Shown here piece by piece: positions 1-9,355 of a stretch of DNA of 50,866 nt (its first letter is position 1; every line of letters begins with the position of its first letter). Both the position numbers and the translations under genes were made by a program. Source of the DNA: Streptosporangiaceae bacterium NEAU-GS5 (GTDB lineage Bacteria; Actinomycetota; Actinomycetes; Streptosporangiales; Streptosporangiaceae); NCBI GenBank assembly GCA_017592665.1, contig JAGFNW010000050.1, positions 1-50,866 on the forward strand, given 5' to 3'. The notes beneath the pieces were generated by a model. It was not told the DNA's origin. It saw nothing but the letters and a program-made list of their open reading frames with translations, and did not search any database.

Positions 1-623
1 GCCCAGTCCGTCGCCGGTGCCGTTCACCAGCCCCTCCGGCCGCCAGAACCGGGCCAGCCCCAGCCCCAGCGTCGGCACCACCGGCAGCCCCTCACCCATC
101 ACCCAACTGACCATCGCCGCCATCACCATCACCCCACCCCGCCCCACAGCCGGCGACCCCATCACCTTCACCGCCGACATCCACGGCCCCGACCCCCACA
201 CCTGGTCATGGACCCTACAACCCATCAACGGCCCCACCCAGCGCACCTCCGACCAACCCACCCTCCACGACACCATCACCACCCCCGGCACCTACACCGT
301 CACCCTCCACATCAAAAACGACACCCAAACAGCCGAACACCACCAAAACTTCACCGTCGGTGCACCCCCACTGACCTGCGGAACAACCATCACCGTCGAC
401 ACCACCCTCACCACCGACCTGACCTGCCCCACCACCGCACTCACCATCCAAGGCAGCTCCATCACCCTCAACCTCGACGGACACACCATCACCGGACCCG
501 GCAAAACCGCCGCCATCGCCGTCTCCGGCGACAACAACACCATCACCAACGGCACCATCACCAAATACGCCAGCGCCGCCAAACCCGACACCACCACCCC
601 CGACCTGACACTGCGCAGCCTCA
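1..623 (+). repeat. Direct repeat copy 1, C-rich PKD/linker cassette
   Basis: This segment recurs at 2722-3344 with a constant offset of 2721 bases. I find one mismatch, at the codon giving Thr here and Asn there, and then abrupt divergence after the shared ctgcgcagcctca. It encodes the Pro/Ser linker, the PKD-like domain and the start of the beta-helix. The coding strand is extremely rich in C and poor in G, unlike the flanking parts of the same genes. The window edge cuts the left end. Confidence 0.95.
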
Positions 624-1453
624 AGCTCAGGAAGAGCGGCGCGGAGACAGACTTCGTGGTCTCCCAACCTCCTGGCAGGGCCCGGGTGACGATCGAGGCA
701 TGCGACATCGACTGGGATGGCGCCGAAATCTCCGACTCCCGGCATCAGGTCGCGTCGATGGAGATGACCGACTCCACCGTGCGCAACGCGATCGTCGGCC
801 TGTACGGGGCCATGGAATTCGTGCTCCGCGGCAACACGTTCGAGGACTCGAAACTACGGGGGGACCAGCTCAGCGGCGCAGCCCTCACCGGAAACACGTT
901 CATCAGAAGCCCGGTAACCCTGGGAAGGGACTACACCAGGCCCACCGAGATCGCGGACAACACCTTCACCGGCGCCGAGACGGCGCTGTCCATCAGCGAG
1001 TCGTCAGGCCTGAATATCACCGGTAACACGTTCGACGACAACGGCGTCGGAATGAAGATCACCGATTTCTGGCTGACGGGCAGAGAGAACGTCAGCCACG
1101 TGCAGGCCAACCACTTCCATAACAACAAAGTGGCCGGAATCCTCGTCCGCAGCAGCCTCAGGCAATCGTATCCCCTCGTCCTCACGATCACCGGAAACTG
1201 GCTGGACCACAACGGATACGCCTACGCGGGCACGGTGGACGGACAGGGCAAAGCCGTCGACGACGGCATTCATATCGAGCGCCTCTCGACGCCTCCCAAG
1301 CCAAATGAGCACGCTGTCCTTTTGGCGGGCAACCGTACGAGCGGCAACGCCGACCGCGGCATCGAGGCCGACTCCGACAGCGTCGACAACGGCGGGGACA
1401 ACACCTCCTCCGGCGACGAAAACGGCTGCTACCCCGAGACCATGTGCGAGTAA
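1..1453 (+). CDS. Secreted PKD/right-handed beta-helix protein, 5' truncated by the window edge
   Basis: The frame is open from the first base, so the true start lies outside the window; the visible part is about 483 residues. It begins in a Pro/Ser-rich linker, followed by a PKD/Ig-like domain (roughly residues 30-115), a Thr/Asn-rich stretch with strand-turn repeats of the GNTF type, and a right-handed parallel beta-helix (roughly 150-460). The tail is Asp/Asn-rich and ends with two Cys. Beta-helix proteins of this class are usually exported carbohydrate-binding or degrading proteins, but no catalytic motif is recognisable, so no enzyme activity is assigned. The next gene is a paralogue with the same C-terminal layout, and the first 623 bases are nearly identical to part of it. 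The stop is 51 bp before the preferred start of that paralogue, in the same direction. Confidence 0.8.
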   Translation, partial: PSPSPVPFTSPSGRQNRASPSPSVGTTGSPSPITQLTIAAITITPPRPTAGDPITFTADIHGPDPHTWSWTLQPINGPTQRTSDQPTLHDTITTPGTYTVTLHIKNDTQTAEHHQNFTVGAPPLTCGTTITVDTTLTTDLTCPTTALTIQGSSITLNLDGHTITGPGKTAAIAVSGDNNTITNGTITKYASAAKPDTTTPDLTLRSLKLRKSGAETDFVVSQPPGRARVTIEACDIDWDGAEISDSRHQVASMEMTDSTVRNAIVGLYGAMEFVLRGNTFEDSKLRGDQLSGAALTGNTFIRSPVTLGRDYTRPTEIADNTFTGAETALSISESSGLNITGNTFDDNGVGMKITDFWLTGRENVSHVQANHFHNNKVAGILVRSSLRQSYPLVLTITGNWLDHNGYAYAGTVDGQGKAVDDGIHIERLSTPPKPNEHAVLLAGNRTSGNADRGIEADSDSVDNGGDNTSSGDENGCYPETMCE

Positions 1454-1504
1454 GCGATCATGCGTGGATACGACGTCGAACCAGGCCCCGCCAATGAGGC
1501 GGCA

Positions 1505-4159
1505 ATGAACCCGTCCACTCTCGTCCGGCGCCGCAAGGCCGTCCTCGGCGCCGGCCTGGCTGTCGGACTCGCCTGTGTAACCATCTTCGCCGGCCTGGCC
1601 GGAGCGTATCCGTCAGGACCTCTCCCCCTGCGGACCGGGCTCGCCTGGCTCGAGTCCAGCGGCATCGGGGAGCTGACGCTCGTCGACGGCACGGCCGGGG
1701 CGCCCGTTTCCTCGGTGGTCGTGGGGCCGTCAGGCACCGGGGGTCAGCTGACGCAGGTAGGGACCACGGCGTACTTCCTCAACTCGGCCACGGGAACGGT
1801 CAGCAGAGCGGACGCCGCTCAGGCGACCAGCGTGAGTGTTCCCGTCCTCACACGGCACAGCTCCGACGCCATCCTGGCCAACGAGCGGGAGGTCTTCGTC
1901 CTGGATCAGAAAGCCCACCAGGTGGTGATCCGAGACGCGGGGACGCTGGCCGCACCTAGAACACTGGACCTGCCCGAGCGCCAGACCCTGCTCGGACCCG
2001 ACGGCGGGCTGTGGAGTCTCGCGCTCGACGGGACCGTGTCATGGTGGGATGGCGGGAGCGAACGGCGGAGCGTCGGACGCGCGCACGTCTCATCCCGTGC
2101 CGCCATGGTCCTGGCCGGCGACACACCCGTCGTGGTCGACCCCGTCCGGGCGATGATCCACGTCCTTTCCCGCGGCACCCGGACCGCGCCCGTCGACGTG
2201 CTCCCCGACGACCGGGGCGTACGCGTGTGGGGATCGGCCGGGGACCGGTTCTACATCTGGGCGCGTGGCCGCCACATCCTCAACGTATGCTCGGCCACCA
2301 CCGCCACCTGCCTGCCGATATCCGACATCGCACCGGAGGACCCCGAAACGCTGGTCGAGGCCTGGGGGAAGACTCTCATCCGGGTCTCCGACACCGGTCT
2401 GGCCATGGTCGATCCGACGTCCCGCAGCGTCGAACGGATCATCGCGCTGGATCCGCGTCTTCTCGAAATGTCCGTACGGGACGGCATCGTCTTCCTGAAC
2501 AACCCCTTCGGGCCGCAAGCCGCGGTGCTCCGTCCTGACGGCAGACTCATCACCTTCGAGAAGTATCGCGTCCAGCCAGGCAGACGGGGCGACCCCACCC
2601 ACCCACCGGGCACTCCAGCGGTCACAGCCAGTGGGGGGCCATTGAGCACGGGCCGATCGGACCCGAACCCCAATGACTCTCCCACTGCCGACATAACGAG
2701 ATCTCCCCAGAGCGAGGGCGTGCCCAGTCCGTCGCCGGTGCCGTTCACCAGCCCCTCCGGCCGCCAGAACCGGGCCAGCCCCAGCCCCAGCGTCGGCACC
2801 ACCGGCAGCCCCTCACCCATCACCCAACTGACCATCGCCGCCATCACCATCACCCCACCCCGCCCCACAGCCGGCGACCCCATCACCTTCACCGCCGACA
2901 TCCACGGCCCCGACCCCCACACCTGGTCATGGACCCTACAACCCATCAACGGCCCCACCCAGCGCACCTCCGACCAACCCACCCTCCACGACACCATCAC
3001 CACCCCCGGCACCTACACCGTCACCCTCCACATCAAAAACGACACCCAAACAGCCGAACACCACCAAAACTTCACCGTCGGTGCACCCCCACTGACCTGC
3101 GGAACAACCATCACCGTCGACACCACCCTCACCACCGACCTGACCTGCCCCACCACCGCACTCACCATCCAAGGCAGCTCCATCACCCTCAACCTCGACG
3201 GACACACCATCACCGGACCCGGCAAAACCGCCGCCATCGCCGTCTCCGGCGACAACAACACCATCACCAACGGCACCATCACCAAATACGCCAGCGCCGC
3301 CAAACCCGACAACACCACCCCCGACCTGACACTGCGCAGCCTCACCCTGGGCAACGAAGGCGCGCAAGAAGGATTCATCGTCGACACCGGCGTCGGAGCG
3401 GGGGACCTGCGGTTCGACGACTGCGACATCCGCTGGAGCGGCGCGCCCTTCCCCGTCAGGGGCAATGTGTGGTCCATCGAGATGACCGGTTCGCGCGTCC
3501 GCGACACCTCCATGCAGCTGACCCAAACCCGGCACCACGAATTCCGGGAAACGAGGTTTACGGATTCCGCACTGACGGTGACCAGTGGCAGCCCGCCGCG
3601 GCTCATCGGAAACACATTCACCCGGAGCCCGGTCTTCATGGCCACGGTGTTCGGGAACAGCGAGATCTCCGGCAACATCTTCACCGGGGCGGGGACCGGG
3701 CTCATCCTTCAGGACGCGTGGGGGATCAGCGTTACGGCGAACCACTTCCTGAACAACGGGATCGGTCTGGAGCTCAACCGTTTCCTGCCGCAACAGAACG
3801 ACCTGGCCCACCCCATCGTCGTTCAAAGCAATCACTTCGACGACAACCGGGCCGCCGGCGTCTACGTCCACGACGCGCGAGCCCCCTTCACCTTCCGGCT
3901 CGCCACGATCACGAACAACTGGCTGAATCACAACGGCCGCGACTATGGGGGAACGATGGACGAACAGGAGAAGGCGGTGGACGACGGGATTCACATCGCG
4001 CCCACAGGACATGGCCCCACTGTTTTCGTGGCGGGCAACGAGATGAGCGGCAACGGAGACCGCGGCATCGAGGCCGACCCCGACAGCGTCGACAACGGCG
4101 GGAACAACACCTCCTCCGGCGACGAAAACGGCTGCTACCCCGACACTCTGTGCGGGTAG
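1505..4159 (+). CDS. Secreted beta-propeller / PKD / right-handed beta-helix protein
   Basis: 884 residues from the ATG at 1505, which follows a GAGG; an in-frame ATG at 1460 has no comparable site. An N-terminal RRRK run leads into a hydrophobic segment (about residues 9-33), a signal peptide or anchor. Residues about 35-340 are WD/PQQ-like propeller blades, followed by a Pro/Ser/Thr linker (about 345-400), a PKD domain (about 410-495) and a right-handed beta-helix to the C-terminus, ending in a DENGCYP-type tail with two Cys. Such proteins are typically cell-surface or secreted and carbohydrate-associated; I see no catalytic residues. The middle third is the near-identical cassette shared with the preceding gene. 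The stop is 6 bp before the next start, so it is probably co-transcribed with the caspase-nSTAND gene. Confidence 0.82.
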   Translation: MNPSTLVRRRKAVLGAGLAVGLACVTIFAGLAGAYPSGPLPLRTGLAWLESSGIGELTLVDGTAGAPVSSVVVGPSGTGGQLTQVGTTAYFLNSATGTVSRADAAQATSVSVPVLTRHSSDAILANEREVFVLDQKAHQVVIRDAGTLAAPRTLDLPERQTLLGPDGGLWSLALDGTVSWWDGGSERRSVGRAHVSSRAAMVLAGDTPVVVDPVRAMIHVLSRGTRTAPVDVLPDDRGVRVWGSAGDRFYIWARGRHILNVCSATTATCLPISDIAPEDPETLVEAWGKTLIRVSDTGLAMVDPTSRSVERIIALDPRLLEMSVRDGIVFLNNPFGPQAAVLRPDGRLITFEKYRVQPGRRGDPTHPPGTPAVTASGGPLSTGRSDPNPNDSPTADITRSPQSEGVPSPSPVPFTSPSGRQNRASPSPSVGTTGSPSPITQLTIAAITITPPRPTAGDPITFTADIHGPDPHTWSWTLQPINGPTQRTSDQPTLHDTITTPGTYTVTLHIKNDTQTAEHHQNFTVGAPPLTCGTTITVDTTLTTDLTCPTTALTIQGSSITLNLDGHTITGPGKTAAIAVSGDNNTITNGTITKYASAAKPDNTTPDLTLRSLTLGNEGAQEGFIVDTGVGAGDLRFDDCDIRWSGAPFPVRGNVWSIEMTGSRVRDTSMQLTQTRHHEFRETRFTDSALTVTSGSPPRLIGNTFTRSPVFMATVFGNSEISGNIFTGAGTGLILQDAWGISVTANHFLNNGIGLELNRFLPQQNDLAHPIVVQSNHFDDNRAAGVYVHDARAPFTFRLATITNNWLNHNGRDYGGTMDEQEKAVDDGIHIAPTGHGPTVFVAGNEMSGNGDRGIEADPDSVDNGGNNTSSGDENGCYPDTLCG
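2722..3344 (+). repeat. Direct repeat copy 2, C-rich PKD/linker cassette
   Basis: Second copy of the 623-bp segment at 1-623, inside the propeller/PKD/beta-helix gene. Identity drops sharply at the right edge, while the two proteins remain only moderately similar beyond it. This is the pattern expected of recent gene conversion or unequal exchange, rather than uniform selection. Confidence 0.95.
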
Positions 4160-4165
4160 GCGGCA

Positions 4166-7100
4166 ATGCGTAGATGTCATGAAATCGCTGGCGCACGAGC
4201 CCTCATCGTCGGCACCGGGAGGCACGCGCCGAGCTCCGACCTTGAGCCGCTGCCTCAGGTGGCCGAGACCGTCGCCGACATGCGTGACGCGTACGTCATG
4301 CGCTGCGGCGTCCCCAGGGACGCGGTGACCGCGCTCGTCGATCCGGCGTCGCCGGTGGAATTCGGGGAGGCGCTGGCGGGCGTCGCCGAATCCGCACATG
4401 GCCTGCTCATTGTGCACTACATCGGACACGGACTCCTGGGCAACGACGGGCGGCTTCACCTCGCCACCCAGATGACCTCCGACAACAAGAGCCACCTGCC
4501 GTATTCCGCGCTCGCCTACGCGTCCATGCGGGACACTCTGCGGGAAGCCATGCGGGCCGGTGTGCAGACCCTCGTGGTCATCCTGGACTGCTGCTTTGCC
4601 GGCCGGGCACTGGGCGACATGGGCCAGCACGCCAACCCGTTGAGCGGTGTGTCCGACATCTCTGGCGCGTTCGTCCTGACCGCGGTGGGCCGGACCGCGC
4701 TCGCCACGGCACCATTGGAGAGCCGCCACACTGCGTTCACCGGCGCCCTGATCCATCTGCTCACCGTTGGAGACAGTGAAGGCCCGGCCGACTTCTCGCT
4801 CAGCGCCCTGTTCCAGAGCCTGCGCCGCAAACAGGAGGCGGACAGCCGTCCTCTGCCGCATAGCAGCGCCCTCGACAACGCCGGAGATCTGCTGCTGGCC
4901 CCGAATCCGGCCTTCAACGGACGGACGCCGCCGGCCAGAACGGCGCCCGCCGTTTATCCGGCCGTGAGAACGGACCTGTGTCCGTACAAGGGGCTACAGC
5001 CTTTCGGCGAGTCCGACACCAGCCTGTTTTTCGGCCGCGAACGGCTGACCGATGCGCTGACGAGAAGGCTGTCGGGACGGTACGGCCAACCACGGCCGCT
5101 CATCGTCACGGCGCCCTCGGGATCGGGCAAGTCATCCTTGCTGCGGGCCGGGTTGGCCAGCGCGGTCAGCCGGGGCGAACTCGGCATTCTCGGCTCGGCC
5201 CGATGGCCGCGTGCGTACATCACTCCGGGGGACGCGCCGCTCGCGCGGCTCGCCGAACATCTCTGCGCGCTTGGTCATCTGCCCCTCGATCCGACGCTCG
5301 ACGCCTTGCGCGAGGATCCGAACCGTGCCTCGACTCTGTTCCGGCGGCTCGCCCCCCGCGGGGGCCGGCTCGTGCTGACAGTCGACCAGTTCGAGGAGGC
5401 ATTCGCGTCCGACCGCGAGGAACGTGACAGGTATGTCGACACCCTGATGTCCCTGTCCACCGGAGGAGATCATGGGCCGGTGGCGCTCGTGGTGCTGGCC
5501 GTACGCGCCGACTTCTACGCGCAGTGCATCGAGATTCCCGCGCTCCTGCCGGCCTTCGACGACGGTCCGGTGATCATCACGGCCATGACCACGGACGAGG
5601 TCCGCGCCGTCATCGAAGGCCCGGCCGCGGCTGCGGGCCTCATCCTGGAATCCGGCCTCGTTCCTTTGATCATGAGTGACTTCGGCGTCCGGGAACCCGC
5701 CGCCGGTTCCACGCCCGCGGGCGCGTACGAGGCGGGACGCCTTCCGCTGCTGTCCTACGCGCTGTACGCCACCTGGGCCACCCACCGCGGCCAATCACTG
5801 ACGATCTCCGGATATCGCCAGACGCGAGGAATCCACGGCGCGCTCAACGCGACCGCGGAAAACGCGTACCAGACCCTGGATGAGCAGTCTCGTGCGGTGG
5901 CACGCGGCGTCTTCCTCCGGCTGGTGAACCTCGGGAACGGCGGCAGGCCGACCCGGCGGACCGTGCCGCTCGGCACGCTGCTTGACGAGATGCCGGACAC
6001 CGCCGGAACCCGGCGCGTGCTCGACGTGTTCGCCGCCGAAGGCGCCCGGCTCGTCACGATCGACCGGGACACCATCGAAATCGCCCATGAGGCCCTGCTC
6101 ACCGCGTGGGACCAGCTGAGTGGCTGGATCGACGACAGCAGGGACGCGATGATCAAGGAACGCGCCATCGTGGAGGCCGCCGGGCGATGGGCCGAGGAAT
6201 CCCGGGACGAGGGTCTCCTCCTGCGTGGCACCCGGCTGGAATCGGCAAGAGAGTGGCTCGACGCCGAGCATGACGTCGAACCCAGCCCAGTGGCGACCGG
6301 CTTCGTCCGTGCCAGCCTGGGGCGCCAGCGGGTCGAGCACCGCAGAGCCGCAAGCCGCCGATGGGGCGTCATCGGGGTTCTCCTCATGCTGATCGTCGTG
6401 GTGGGCGTGATCGCCATACGGGAGAACAGCGCGGCGACGAGAGAGAAAGCCGTAGCCCGAGCCCAGAAGCTGCTTTTGCAGGCGATCCCGCTCAGCGCCA
6501 CCAAGCCGTCCGCGTCCTTGCTCCTGCAAGCGGCTTCAATGCTCGTCCATCCGACCGGAACGGCACGCGCGGCCATGGTGTCGACGCTTATGGGCAACCA
6601 CTTCGCTGCCACGATGAAGGGCCACGCGGCGGCGGTACAGGCGGTGGCCTTCCAACCGGGTGGGAAGAAAATGATCACCGTGAGCGCGGACAGGACCGCG
6701 GTGCTCACCGATGTCGCCGATCCGCAGCGCCCCCGATGGATCGCCACGCTGACCGGGCACGGCGCCGCGATCCGCGCGGCGGTCTTCAGCCCGGACGGAC
6801 GGTTGGCCGCGACCGGAGGCGACGACCACGTGACCCTCGTCTGGGACGTGTCGAGCCCGAGGACACCGCCCGTGGCGCTGCGGGCCCGTTCCGGCGTCCA
6901 CGTCCGCGCTCTCGCGTTCCGGCCTGGCGGGGGCATCGTGTTCGCCGGCGGGTCGGACGGATACGCCCAACTGTGGGACGTCCGCGACTTGAGCGCCCCT
7001 CACGCGACCACGCTCCCCGACGTCACCGGGACCATCCGGGGGGCGGCATTCGGTCCTGAAGGACACGTGCTGGTGACCGCGGGCGACGACGGAACGATCA

Positions 7101-8623
7101 CGATCTGGGATACCCGGCGCCCCACTCATCCCGTGCGGCTCGCGACGGTCAGGCAGAACGACGAGTTGCACGGCATCGCTCTCAGCCCCGACGGCCATGC
7201 CCTGGCCGCCGCTGGGCAGGGCGGAAGCATCGGTTTCTGGAACATCACCGACCCGCGTCGTCCCGCGCGGCTCAGCCCGATTCCGGGGACCAGCCCCGTC
7301 CACTCTCTCGTCTTTATGCCCGACGGCAGAAGGCTCATCGCGGCCGCGGAAAACGGGATCACCACGATATGGGACCTCATCGATCCGGCCCCGCCCAGCA
7401 GATCGCAGACGTTCGCCCGCCAGACCGAGAAGATCACGAGTATCGCGCTCAGAGACGACGGCCACGTGATGGCGACCGCAAGCACCGATGGCACAGCGGT
7501 CCTGTGGTACATCGAGGACCCCGCTCACCCACCAACCTCGATGCGCCTGATCTCCTCCCCCACGTCCGGCCAGGGTCAGTCGGACGGCCAGAACCGAGCG
7601 ATCTTCAACTCGAAGGGCGACCTGCTCATCCGCACCAGTTGCTGCGACAAGCCACAGCTGATCGACCTGAGCGACCCGCGCCACCCCGCGATCCGGCCGG
7701 CGTTCGACGAGCAGGTCGCCGCGATCGGCGACCTGGCCTACGACGACGCGCGCCGGCTCGTGGTCACAGTGGACTGGAGCGGGTTCATCATCGTGTGGCG
7801 GCTGACAGGCGACGGACCGGCCACACCGCTGAGCCGCGTGAACGCGCACAGCGGAGCCTTACAGGAAGTCGAGTTAAGCCCGGACGGCAGGCTCGTGGCG
7901 GCATCGGGCGGTGACGGCACCACCGTGTGGGACCTGTCCGAACCCACTCAGCCGCACCGGGTCACGGCGCTGGAAAACGCCGACGTCGATGACCCGACCC
8001 ACTATCAGTGGCAAGGATTGGCCTTCAGCCCGGACGGGCACACGCTCGCCGCCTCCTCGAAAAGCGTGACCCTGTGGGATCTCACCGACCCCGCCAACCC
8101 GGTCGCGCGCCCACGGCTCACCGACGCGCGCGGTCCGGCCGTGTTCGCCCATGGGGGCGCTGTCCTGGTCACCCGTACGAGCGAAGGCGTCGCCGTCTGG
8201 GACACCCGGGATACGACGCATCCGGCTCGCCTGGCGTCAATGGCGTCGAACGATGAGAACAGCCCGACCGGCCTCTCCGTATCCGCCAAGAACGTCCTCG
8301 CCATCGAGATCCACGATGGAGTCGACCTGTGGGATCTGTCCGATACTGGCGATCCGCGCCGGCTCACCACAGTAGCCGCACGCACGGTGACCGGCTTCAG
8401 CCAGGACGGCAGATGGCTCGTGGTGGAGTATCCCCTCGGCGGGACCGCGGACGCGTCACCCGCCGCGGGAGGGCTGCTCCTGGACATCGCCAGGATTACG
8501 CAGGTCGTGATCCATCCCCAAGATTTGGCGTGCGCCGTCGCCGATCGGCAGCTCACCCAGCGGGAGTGGCAGTCCTACCTCCCTGACCTGGACTATCGGC
8601 CGGTTTGCGGACAGGTCGCCTGA
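4166..8623 (+). CDS. Caspase-like peptidase / nSTAND NTPase / WD40 protein
   Basis: 1485 residues. The N-terminal caspase (C14) domain has the catalytic pair: His88 in a GHG motif after a hydrophobic strand, and Cys143 in DCCFAG. About residue 270 begins the YKGLQPFGE...FFGRE signature of nSTAND1 modules, then a Walker A (PSGSGKSS, about 316-324) and a Walker B-like LTVDQFEE. Residues 733-753 form one transmembrane helix after several Arg, which predicts a cytoplasmic N-terminus and an external C-terminus. About 12 WD40-like repeats (SPDG...WD) fill residues about 800-1440, enough for two propellers. Proteins of this build are known actinobacterial signalling/conflict NTPases in which a sensor controls a protease effector. 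The start is 6 bp downstream of the secreted beta-helix gene. A decayed EACC1 gene converges on its 3' end. Confidence 0.92.
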   Translation: MRRCHEIAGARALIVGTGRHAPSSDLEPLPQVAETVADMRDAYVMRCGVPRDAVTALVDPASPVEFGEALAGVAESAHGLLIVHYIGHGLLGNDGRLHLATQMTSDNKSHLPYSALAYASMRDTLREAMRAGVQTLVVILDCCFAGRALGDMGQHANPLSGVSDISGAFVLTAVGRTALATAPLESRHTAFTGALIHLLTVGDSEGPADFSLSALFQSLRRKQEADSRPLPHSSALDNAGDLLLAPNPAFNGRTPPARTAPAVYPAVRTDLCPYKGLQPFGESDTSLFFGRERLTDALTRRLSGRYGQPRPLIVTAPSGSGKSSLLRAGLASAVSRGELGILGSARWPRAYITPGDAPLARLAEHLCALGHLPLDPTLDALREDPNRASTLFRRLAPRGGRLVLTVDQFEEAFASDREERDRYVDTLMSLSTGGDHGPVALVVLAVRADFYAQCIEIPALLPAFDDGPVIITAMTTDEVRAVIEGPAAAAGLILESGLVPLIMSDFGVREPAAGSTPAGAYEAGRLPLLSYALYATWATHRGQSLTISGYRQTRGIHGALNATAENAYQTLDEQSRAVARGVFLRLVNLGNGGRPTRRTVPLGTLLDEMPDTAGTRRVLDVFAAEGARLVTIDRDTIEIAHEALLTAWDQLSGWIDDSRDAMIKERAIVEAAGRWAEESRDEGLLLRGTRLESAREWLDAEHDVEPSPVATGFVRASLGRQRVEHRRAASRRWGVIGVLLMLIVVVGVIAIRENSAATREKAVARAQKLLLQAIPLSATKPSASLLLQAASMLVHPTGTARAAMVSTLMGNHFAATMKGHAAAVQAVAFQPGGKKMITVSADRTAVLTDVADPQRPRWIATLTGHGAAIRAAVFSPDGRLAATGGDDHVTLVWDVSSPRTPPVALRARSGVHVRALAFRPGGGIVFAGGSDGYAQLWDVRDLSAPHATTLPDVTGTIRGAAFGPEGHVLVTAGDDGTITIWDTRRPTHPVRLATVRQNDELHGIALSPDGHALAAAGQGGSIGFWNITDPRRPARLSPIPGTSPVHSLVFMPDGRRLIAAAENGITTIWDLIDPAPPSRSQTFARQTEKITSIALRDDGHVMATASTDGTAVLWYIEDPAHPPTSMRLISSPTSGQGQSDGQNRAIFNSKGDLLIRTSCCDKPQLIDLSDPRHPAIRPAFDEQVAAIGDLAYDDARRLVVTVDWSGFIIVWRLTGDGPATPLSRVNAHSGALQEVELSPDGRLVAASGGDGTTVWDLSEPTQPHRVTALENADVDDPTHYQWQGLAFSPDGHTLAASSKSVTLWDLTDPANPVARPRLTDARGPAVFAHGGAVLVTRTSEGVAVWDTRDTTHPARLASMASNDENSPTGLSVSAKNVLAIEIHDGVDLWDLSDTGDPRRLTTVAARTVTGFSQDGRWLVVEYPLGGTADASPAAGGLLLDIARITQVVIHPQDLACAVADRQLTQREWQSYLPDLDYRPVCGQVA

Positions 8624-8626
8624 CCC

Positions 8627-8960
8627 TCAATCCGGGCGGTCACGTCCGGACGAAATGACCTCCATCACGTGGCGCACGGTCTTCGCGATCTCCCTGGTGC
8701 TGCCCGCCTCGACTTCGATCTCTCGATCACCCTGCTTGACGCGGATCTTGACCATCCTGCGCCTGGTCGACAACCATGTCGCCGCCGCAGTGATCACCGC
8801 CACGGCGGTGCCCTCGGGCTCAACCAGCACTTGACAACTCGAGCACCGAGCCCATCTCTCCCGGCCGCGCCCGGCGCCGCAGGTGCTCCACTGGAACGGC
8901 CTTCAGAGCATCCTCATCCGCCAGCCTGTGCCGTGCCAATACTGGCGTACTGGCTCTCAC
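8627..8960 (-). pseudogene. Frameshifted EACC1 (effector-associated constant component 1)
   Basis: On the minus strand one frame reads LADEDALK...RPGEMGSVLE and stops near 8820. A neighbouring frame, starting near 8830, continues with a hydrophobic TAVAVITAAATWL segment and a charged tail to 8627. Joined by a single-base shift, these give the order typical of EACC1: an acidic loading helix, PGEMG, a short transmembrane-like segment, then a beta-rich tail. The N-terminal part is also out of frame and ends near IS material at about 8975. It overlaps no other gene and is convergent with the caspase-nSTAND gene, its likely former partner. The intact homologue is at 45328-45669. Confidence 0.6.
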
Positions 8961-8981
8961 CTGGGATGCAGGTGATAATGA

Positions 8982-9355
8982 CTACGCCGCTCGTCGGTAC
9001 TGATTGATCAAGCCCGAGACAGCCTTGGTCCGTCGGACCGGTGCCGTCATATCGATCACCTGGCCGGGATCGTGCAATGGCGGCTTCTGATCTCGGGACT
9101 GATGCGGACGATGATCGTTATAGTGCCACTCGAAATCGGCGAGCACCCTGCGCAGATGCCGCTCACCGTAGATCAGCAGATGGTCCAGACACTCCCGCCG
9201 CAGGGTCCCGGCAAACCTCTCCGCATAGCAATTCGCCCGCGGGGCCCGCGGCGGAATCTTCAGGATCCGTACGCCACCGCCTGTGAACACCTGGTCGAAG
9301 GCCCGGGAGAACTTGCCGTCGCGGTCCCTCATCAGGTATTCGAAGCGGCCGGCAC
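8982..9355 (-). pseudogene. Integrase-type transposase, C-terminal remnant
   Basis: Encodes the last third of a DDE/rve transposase: an MRDRDGKF motif with the second catalytic Asp, RAPRANCYAERFAG with the catalytic Glu, and the HYNDHRPH and GLINQYRRAA ends. The N-terminal two thirds are missing. The fragment breaks at the left terminal repeat of the element at 9355, which probably inserted here. It cannot be active. Confidence 0.8.

Noticed and set aside
208-1026. His/Arg/Pro-rich plus-strand frame in the cassette, repeated at 2929-4173
   Set aside because: Phase-shifted reading of the C-rich segment; no start signal or family, and the PKD/beta-helix frame explains the DNA.
2936-4861. 641-codon minus-strand frame across the beta-helix and caspase genes
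   Set aside because: Translation is Gly/Val/Asp repeats created by the C-rich cassette, and it spans two real genes on the other strand.
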